A stretch of DNA of 14,125 nucleotides from Phycisphaerales bacterium (GTDB taxonomy: Bacteria > Planctomycetota > Phycisphaerae > Phycisphaerales > SM1A02), in assembly GCA_007125255.1 (NCBI GenBank), contig SLDM01000210.1, positions 1 to 14,125 of the forward strand, given 5' to 3'. Under the pieces are notes generated by a model. The model was not told the origin of the DNA and did not search any database. It saw nothing but the letters and a program-made list of their open reading frames with translations. Shown piece by piece: positions 11,981 through 14,125 of the stretch. The position numbers and the translations under genes are program-made. Each line of letters starts with the position of its first letter. The stretch's first letter is position 1.

Positions 11981-14125
11981 ATGCCCCGCGCGACTCCGTT
12001 GACGTTGGCCGTCGGTCTGCTTCTGACCGCAGCACTGCTGACGATCGAGGTCTGGTCGGGCTCGGATCGCGACTCTCCCTGGGAACGCTGGTCCATCAAC
12101 ATGCGGTTTGTACACGCTCCCCGCGCGGACCGGGCGATGAGCCGGGATATCGTGCACGTCGATATCGACGATGGGGCGCTCAAGGCCGTGGGGCGCTGGC
12201 CGTGGGACCGCGCAACCCTGGCCGACGCGATCGACGAGTTGGCCGAAGCGGGAGCGGGCGCGATCGCGCTGGATCTTCTCTTCAGTGAACCCCAGGAGAA
12301 CAGCGATTCCGATCAGCGCCTCTTCCGCGCTATCCAGCGCGTCCCCGCCGTCGTCGCGCTGCATCTGACCGAATCCGACGACCGGCCGGCACCGTGGAGA
12401 GAGCCCGCCCTTGCCGGTGAGTGGAAGCGGATGATGGACGTCCTTTCGCAGGACATCCGTCAGGAGATCTCCTTCGTTGTCGAAGCGGCGGCGGTCGCTC
12501 CGGAACGCCGACACGTGGCGGCCGCCCTGGCGATGACGATCAAGGAACACGCGGTTGATCACGCCGCCCGGAACCTGAAGCAGGTACACGACGGCGAGCT
12601 CACCTTCGAAGTGCTGCTTGACACTCTTGCCCCGGACCGGCCGGAACATCTCCGCTCATTCCCCGAGCGGCGCCTGATCGAGTATCGCTGGCACCAACTC
12701 CGCGCCTGGCAGGCGGTGCGGCCGCACCTCCGGCGTGCGGAGCACTTCGGTCGTGCCAACGACGCGGCTCCGATCCCCGACATTGCCGGGGCCGCCGCCG
12801 CCGCGGGTTTCGTCAACGAACTTCCCGATGCCGACGGGCGCAAGCGCAGCTACGCCCCGACGTTGCCGGCACCGGGGGGAGACGCGCTGCCCTTCGGCCT
12901 CGCCGCCGCGGCGCTTTACCGGGGCATCGATCCCGGTGACGTGGTGGTGAAGGAGGATGCCATCGGCATCGGCGCGGTGACGCTTCCGCTGCACAACGGC
13001 CGGCTCTGGATCGACTGGCCGGCGCCGCCCGCCGACGCCCCGCGTGAGTATCGCTGGTTGCACGTGACGCGGCAGGATGAGAGCGACCGGGTCGGCACCG
13101 GGCACCTCTCCATCGCCGTGCCGGTCGGGCTGGCCGAGCAGCGGCGCGGGCACGAGAGCAATGTGGAAACCTTTCTCGAACTCTCCCGGACGATTGCGCA
13201 GTACGCGCAGCTCCCGGACGATGAGCTGGCGTACGTGGCCGGCCGACCGCTCGACGACTGGTCCGACGCGCTGGAACAGGTCCGCGACGAGGTCGAGTTC
13301 ACGCTCATGGATGGTGTCGATCCCGCTTCGATCGACGATGAGGCGTTTCGCCGGCACGTGGAGCTCTGCCGGCTCTGGGAAGCGGCGGAGACCACGGTCC
13401 GGCACGGTGAAGCGAGAGTCGCAGAGACCGAAGCGGAACTGCGCGAGCTGGTGGAGGATCGGCTCGTTTTCATCGGCTGGACCGCGACCGGCGCGCTCGC
13501 CGACTTCGTGCTGACACCGCTCGGGCCTTCAACGCCGGGTGTCGTCGTTCATGCGGCGACCGCGGACATGGCGCTGACCGGCGCCGCGGTTCGATTTCTG
13601 CCGCGGTGGAGCGAACTGTTCATTCTGGTCATCGTGGGCCTGCTCGCGACCGGCATCGCGGCGCTGCTCACGCCGGTCTGGTCCGTTGCGATCTTCCTCC
13701 TGGTGGCGATCGGCTACGGCGGGCTCAACATCGCCCTCTTCGCGCAGGGTGACTGGCTGGTCCCCCTCGCCGGCCCCCTCGGCGCGATGACGATCATCTG
13801 GGTCGCGAGCATGGCCACCGAAGCGGCGATCTACCAGCGTGAGCGCAGCCGCATCACCCGGCAGTTTCGCGCACGCGTCTCCGCGCAGCTCGTCGACTAT
13901 CTCGTGGAGAATCCCGGCGCGCTCTCCGTCGGCGGCCAGCAGCGGGAGATCACCATCCTCTTCGCCGACCTCGCCGGCTTCACGCGGCTCACCGAATCGC
14001 TGGGCAGCGAAGCCACCGTGAAAGCGCTCAACACCGCGCTCGGGGAGCTGACCGATGAACTCATCGCGCACGATGCGTACGTCAACAAGTTCCTCGGCGA
14101 CGGCGTCATGGCCTTCTGGTCCGCA
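11981..14125 (+). CDS. CHASE2-domain class III adenylate/guanylate cyclase (3' end outside window)
   Basis: There are 715 codons without a stop to the window edge. A first membrane helix (about 8-24) leads into an extracytoplasmic CHASE2 sensor: IVHVDIDDGALKAVGRWPWDRA (57-78), GAGAIALDLLFSEP (91-104), IAGAAAAAGFVNELPDADGRKR (268-289) and LVFIGWTATGALADFVLTPLG (495-515) followed by PGVVVHA. Three membrane helices follow (about 545-565, 568-588 and 593-612). A class III cyclase domain then starts near 651, with EITILFADLAGFTRL (656-670), whose Asp662 is a metal ligand, and NKFLGDGVMAFW (702-713), whose Asp707 is the second. It makes cAMP or cGMP; the specificity residues lie beyond the edge. 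The CHASE2 part carries two apparent insertions of about 130 residues each. The ATG 11981 is the only plausible start, and the two ATGs just before are out of frame. Confidence 0.9.
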   Translation, partial: MPRATPLTLAVGLLLTAALLTIEVWSGSDRDSPWERWSINMRFVHAPRADRAMSRDIVHVDIDDGALKAVGRWPWDRATLADAIDELAEAGAGAIALDLLFSEPQENSDSDQRLFRAIQRVPAVVALHLTESDDRPAPWREPALAGEWKRMMDVLSQDIRQEISFVVEAAAVAPERRHVAAALAMTIKEHAVDHAARNLKQVHDGELTFEVLLDTLAPDRPEHLRSFPERRLIEYRWHQLRAWQAVRPHLRRAEHFGRANDAAPIPDIAGAAAAAGFVNELPDADGRKRSYAPTLPAPGGDALPFGLAAAALYRGIDPGDVVVKEDAIGIGAVTLPLHNGRLWIDWPAPPADAPREYRWLHVTRQDESDRVGTGHLSIAVPVGLAEQRRGHESNVETFLELSRTIAQYAQLPDDELAYVAGRPLDDWSDALEQVRDEVEFTLMDGVDPASIDDEAFRRHVELCRLWEAAETTVRHGEARVAETEAELRELVEDRLVFIGWTATGALADFVLTPLGPSTPGVVVHAATADMALTGAAVRFLPRWSELFILVIVGLLATGIAALLTPVWSVAIFLLVAIGYGGLNIALFAQGDWLVPLAGPLGAMTIIWVASMATEAAIYQRERSRITRQFRARVSAQLVDYLVENPGALSVGGQQREITILFADLAGFTRLTESLGSEATVKALNTALGELTDELIAHDAYVNKFLGDGVMAFWSA

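Noticed and set aside
10823..12649. 608-codon minus-strand frame across the FecR and CHASE2 genes
   Set aside because: It covers two well-supported plus-strand genes and the gap between them. It is rich in Arg/Gly/Asp with no domain, typical of antisense frames in GC-rich DNA.

Overview
The window is high-GC DNA from a diderm (Gram-negative-type) bacterium. Evidence for an outer membrane is a predicted beta-barrel protein with a signal peptide and a C-terminal Phe, next to a probable lipoprotein. The gene combination (HD-fused exopolyphosphatase, CHAD protein, thymidylate-kinase-like P-loop proteins, a FecR-domain protein beside a CHASE2 cyclase) and the base composition would fit a member of the Planctomycetota, perhaps Phycisphaerae. 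That assignment is an inference, not a marker-based result.

Left end (1-1123): no convincing protein gene. A G-rich tract (76-96), a perfect DnaA-box 9-mer (304-312) and an extended -10 promoter (328-355) precede a stretch of about 690 nt that ends in a clear intrinsic terminator (1009-1052). Many perfect local and long-range helices lie between them, including one starting at the predicted transcription start and a GNRA-capped arm. I read this as a large structured non-coding RNA gene of a class I do not recognise. It is the most novel-looking item here.

1124-2361 (minus): a nucleoside-phosphorylase/MTAN-superfamily protein and a small membrane-anchored protein of unknown function. A 7-bp inverted repeat, also readable as a 12-bp tandem repeat, lies between them. 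A tRNA-Glu(TTC) with its own promoter follows on the plus strand (2462-2536), then a 13-bp hairpin and three tandem copies of a 10-bp repeat.

2720-7142 (minus): a tightly packed four-gene unit. Its transcription order is TMK-like kinase 2, CHAD protein, Ppx/GppA-HD phosphatase, TMK-like kinase 1, with GTGA and TGATG start/stop overlaps. The two middle genes point to inorganic polyphosphate. The two divergent TMK-like proteins both lack the dTMP-kinase REPGG motif, and one has an Arg in place of the Walker A Lys. I propose that the four act together in polyphosphate/nucleotide metabolism (inference). A metallo-beta-lactamase-fold hydrolase (7268-8017) lies upstream on the same strand.

8259-14125 (plus): a divergent set made of an outer-membrane beta-barrel, an overlapping lipoprotein, an exported FecR-domain protein, and a CHASE2-class III nucleotide cyclase cut by the window edge. 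The last two form a plausible envelope-to-cAMP sensing pair, and the cyclase's sensor domain appears to carry two large insertions.
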